Below are positions 62,454-64,000 of a stretch of DNA of 64,000 nt, piece after piece. The DNA is from Bremerella sp. JC817 (GTDB lineage Bacteria; Planctomycetota; Planctomycetia; Pirellulales; Pirellulaceae). The notes under the pieces are model-generated. The model did no database searches. It saw only the letters and a list, made by a program, of their open reading frames with translations, and was not told where the DNA came from. The stretch is taken from assembly GCF_040718835.1 (NCBI RefSeq), contig NZ_JBFEFG010000259.1, forward strand, positions 124,001-188,000, in the 5' to 3' direction. The position numbers and the translations under genes are program-made. Positions within the stretch are counted from its first letter, which is position 1. Every line of letters starts with the position of its first letter.

Positions 62454-64000
62454 CTAATCGAACGTTGGGATCAAGGCGTCATCCCCGTCAGCGTAGGTCT
62501 TCACATCCGCCGACTCTTCCGGTTGGGGGATTTCTTCCGACTGGGTGAAGTTCTCTGTGACCGATTCCTCAGTGCTATCCGACGCTTCCAGTTCTTCGGT
62601 GCGGACGTACTTGCGGTCTGGGCGTGGCATGGCGTTCACTTCGACGCGAACGTTCAAATACCCCTCGTTTCGGAGGGCAAAGACCGTGCGGACAATTTCG
62701 CCGTAGCCACAGTCGATGGTCGCCAGCGACTTGATTACGTCCTTCAGCTCGCTCGAGCAGTATTGCTCCAGTTCGCTGCCATCGGGCTGGAAGCGGACAA
62801 TTCGGAGCTTACGATGCCCATCCGAGCGAATTGTCAGGCCTTCCGGACCAATATAAGCGACATCCCCTTCCAAACGGACTTCGTTGCCGAAAATGACGAT
62901 TTCGGGCCGATCCTTCAAGCGGAAGTGGACCAGTGGGGTAGAAGCGGAACGGACCAGGTGCATGTGCACGGCGTTCTCCAAGAGATCGCCCGCCACCGAA
63001 GGGAGCACAGCCGAACGCTTCTTCAACTGATCGAACGCCCCGTAACGAGCTTCCGCGCTTTCTGCGTGCAGCAGGCCTTCCAGGCTATCGATCACATCCA
63101 GGTCGTCAAACGAGCCCAACGCCACCAAAGCACGGTAACGGAAACCGTTGTGGGTTCGAGCCGCTTCGGTCAGAGGTTCGATACAAGCAGGATCGCTCAA
63201 AAACGCCAGCGATTCCGCGGAACAGAAGCGGACCAATTCGCTGTTCGACGATAGCCCCTTCTTGAGCGAAGGAATCCCTTCTTTGCCGACCGCTTCCAGC
63301 TTCAACGCACCGGCCTGGGCGGTTTCTTCCTGGAGAAGTTCTGCTTCACACTCGATGATATGGCGACGGCGGAACTGGGTTCCTTGAGCGATCGGGATGA
63401 AGCGAATCACTCGCATGTAGCGGTTGATGTTGCCTTCGTACAGCGGATGCACGTCCAACGCGATGAACTTGTCGGTCTTCGGCGTGGCGACACCTTGCTT
63501 GCTGCCGTTGCGGTACATGTAAAAGCGGTTGTTGATCGCCGTACCGATATTAGCACTGGCGGCGATCGAGGCCTGGCCTTCAATCAAACCAAGGCCCAGC
63601 GGGCGTTCTTCTTCCATCACGGCGCCACCCAGGATGTAGCCGCGTGTCATGTTCGATTTGCCAGAGTTGCCTTCGACAACGCTATCGAGCACGACGGGGC
63701 CCGACGCTTTGGCGACAACGTTACCGGTACGAGGGCGACCACCAAGGAACGCCATTTCCGAGAGGCGAGTTTCCGGGGCGTAACCATGTTCGATGCTAAC
63801 CGTGTCGGTTTCTGCCGGAGCGAGAATGCGGACATCGATGGTGTCCCCTTTGCGAGCCCCAGGAGGAATCACGGCTTCTGCCATGACCAGCGCGGTGTTG
63901 GGATTTTTCATCCACATTTGCGGCTGATCGACTTCGCGAACGCGCATTTCATTCAGCAGCAGATCGCGGGCAGGGGAGGGAGGTGGATCGCTACCGGTGC
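62454..64000 (-). CDS. flgI: Flagellar P-ring protein FlgI-like with C-terminal repeat extension (5' truncated)
   Basis: The frame is open to the right edge, so at least the first ~100 codons are outside the window. The visible start TGSDPPPSPARDLLLNEMRV and NPNTALVMAEAVIPPGARKGDTIDVRI, then TRLSEMAFLGG, match the P-ring FlgI family. Unlike classical FlgI (~365 residues total), the protein continues for ~250 residues past the P-ring part with HEAT-like helices (VRFCSAESLAFLSDPACIEPLTEA) and an acidic C-terminal tail. P-rings line the flagellar rod bushing. No other flagellar gene is in view. Confidence 0.85.
   Translation of the reverse strand, partial: TGSDPPPSPARDLLLNEMRVREVDQPQMWMKNPNTALVMAEAVIPPGARKGDTIDVRILAPAETDTVSIEHGYAPETRLSEMAFLGGRPRTGNVVAKASGPVVLDSVVEGNSGKSNMTRGYILGGAVMEEERPLGLGLIEGQASIAASANIGTAINNRFYMYRNGSKQGVATPKTDKFIALDVHPLYEGNINRYMRVIRFIPIAQGTQFRRRHIIECEAELLQEETAQAGALKLEAVGKEGIPSLKKGLSSNSELVRFCSAESLAFLSDPACIEPLTEAARTHNGFRYRALVALGSFDDLDVIDSLEGLLHAESAEARYGAFDQLKKRSAVLPSVAGDLLENAVHMHLVRSASTPLVHFRLKDRPEIVIFGNEVRLEGDVAYIGPEGLTIRSDGHRKLRIVRFQPDGSELEQYCSSELKDVIKSLATIDCGYGEIVRTVFALRNEGYLNVRVEVNAMPRPDRKYVRTEELEASDSTEESVTENFTQSEEIPQPEESADVKTYADGDDALIPTFD

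Overview
The window is a 64-kb chromosomal segment from a planctomycete, most likely of the Pirellulales (Blastopirellula/Bremerella/Rhodopirellula type). The best evidence is a DUF1559 secreted protein with a prepilin-like N-terminus next to a small lipoprotein, many secreted or membrane proteins seen mainly in planctomycetes, GTG/TTG starts, and short operons on both strands. No rRNA, tRNA or CRISPR array was found. The taxonomic placement is inferred from protein content, not from a marker-gene tree.

Layout. 1-5.2 kb: tail of a beta-helix protein, a cupin, pyrF, a broken REP-associated transposase between two inverted REP palindromes, a TVP38-type membrane protein and a GRAM-domain protein. 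5.4-5.8 kb: two copies of a ~109-bp inverted-repeat element. 5.9-10.5 kb: the replication/repair set dnaX-ybaB-recR followed by rpoN. 10.9-14.5 kb: two outer-membrane barrel proteins, a C39-type peptidase and, convergently, a small secreted protein with a leader-like SDEEG..VRG motif; these may form one secretion/processing unit. 15-29 kb: repeats with a decayed small gene, a receptor-type PP2C phosphatase, an AAA ATPase, aconitase, a secreted FAD protein with EF-hands, an SDR, and a bile-acid-symporter-like transporter.

29.3-40.8 kb, minus strand, is the outstanding region: an apparent 11-gene RNA-repair operon. In transcription order it holds a small P-loop polynucleotide-kinase-like protein, a Thg1-like 3'-5' polymerase, an RNA ligase, an HD-phosphohydrolase/P-loop-kinase fusion, Hen1 3'-end 2'-O-methyltransferase, an RlaP-type nucleotidyltransferase, a small protein resembling entries annotated ADP-ribosylation/crystallin J1, an ATP-grasp protein (split by a frameshift), a second RlaP, an acyl-carrier-protein/formylglycine-generating-enzyme fusion, and Pnkp kinase-phosphatase-ligase. 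Most junctions overlap by 4-11 bp or are separated by under 40 bp. A terminator hairpin sits directly in front of the first gene. Together the enzymes could trim and phosphorylate ends, add nucleotides, seal, and mark repaired RNA termini.

40.9-50.8 kb: a SEC-C protein, an unknown helical protein, a methyltransferase-like protein, an ADP-ribosylglycohydrolase, endonuclease IV, a PH-domain membrane protein, nrdR, a secreted esterase, polyprenyl diphosphate synthase and moaC. 51.5-58.8 kb: lipoprotein plus DUF1559 protein, a MerR-like HTH fused to a receiver-like domain, and a cluster of paralogous membrane proteins around a lipoprotein whose C-terminal half resembles the FtsZ-binding domain of ZipA, a surprise in a group that largely lacks FtsZ. 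58.8-64 kb: smc and the 3' part of a flagellar P-ring (FlgI) gene that runs off the window.
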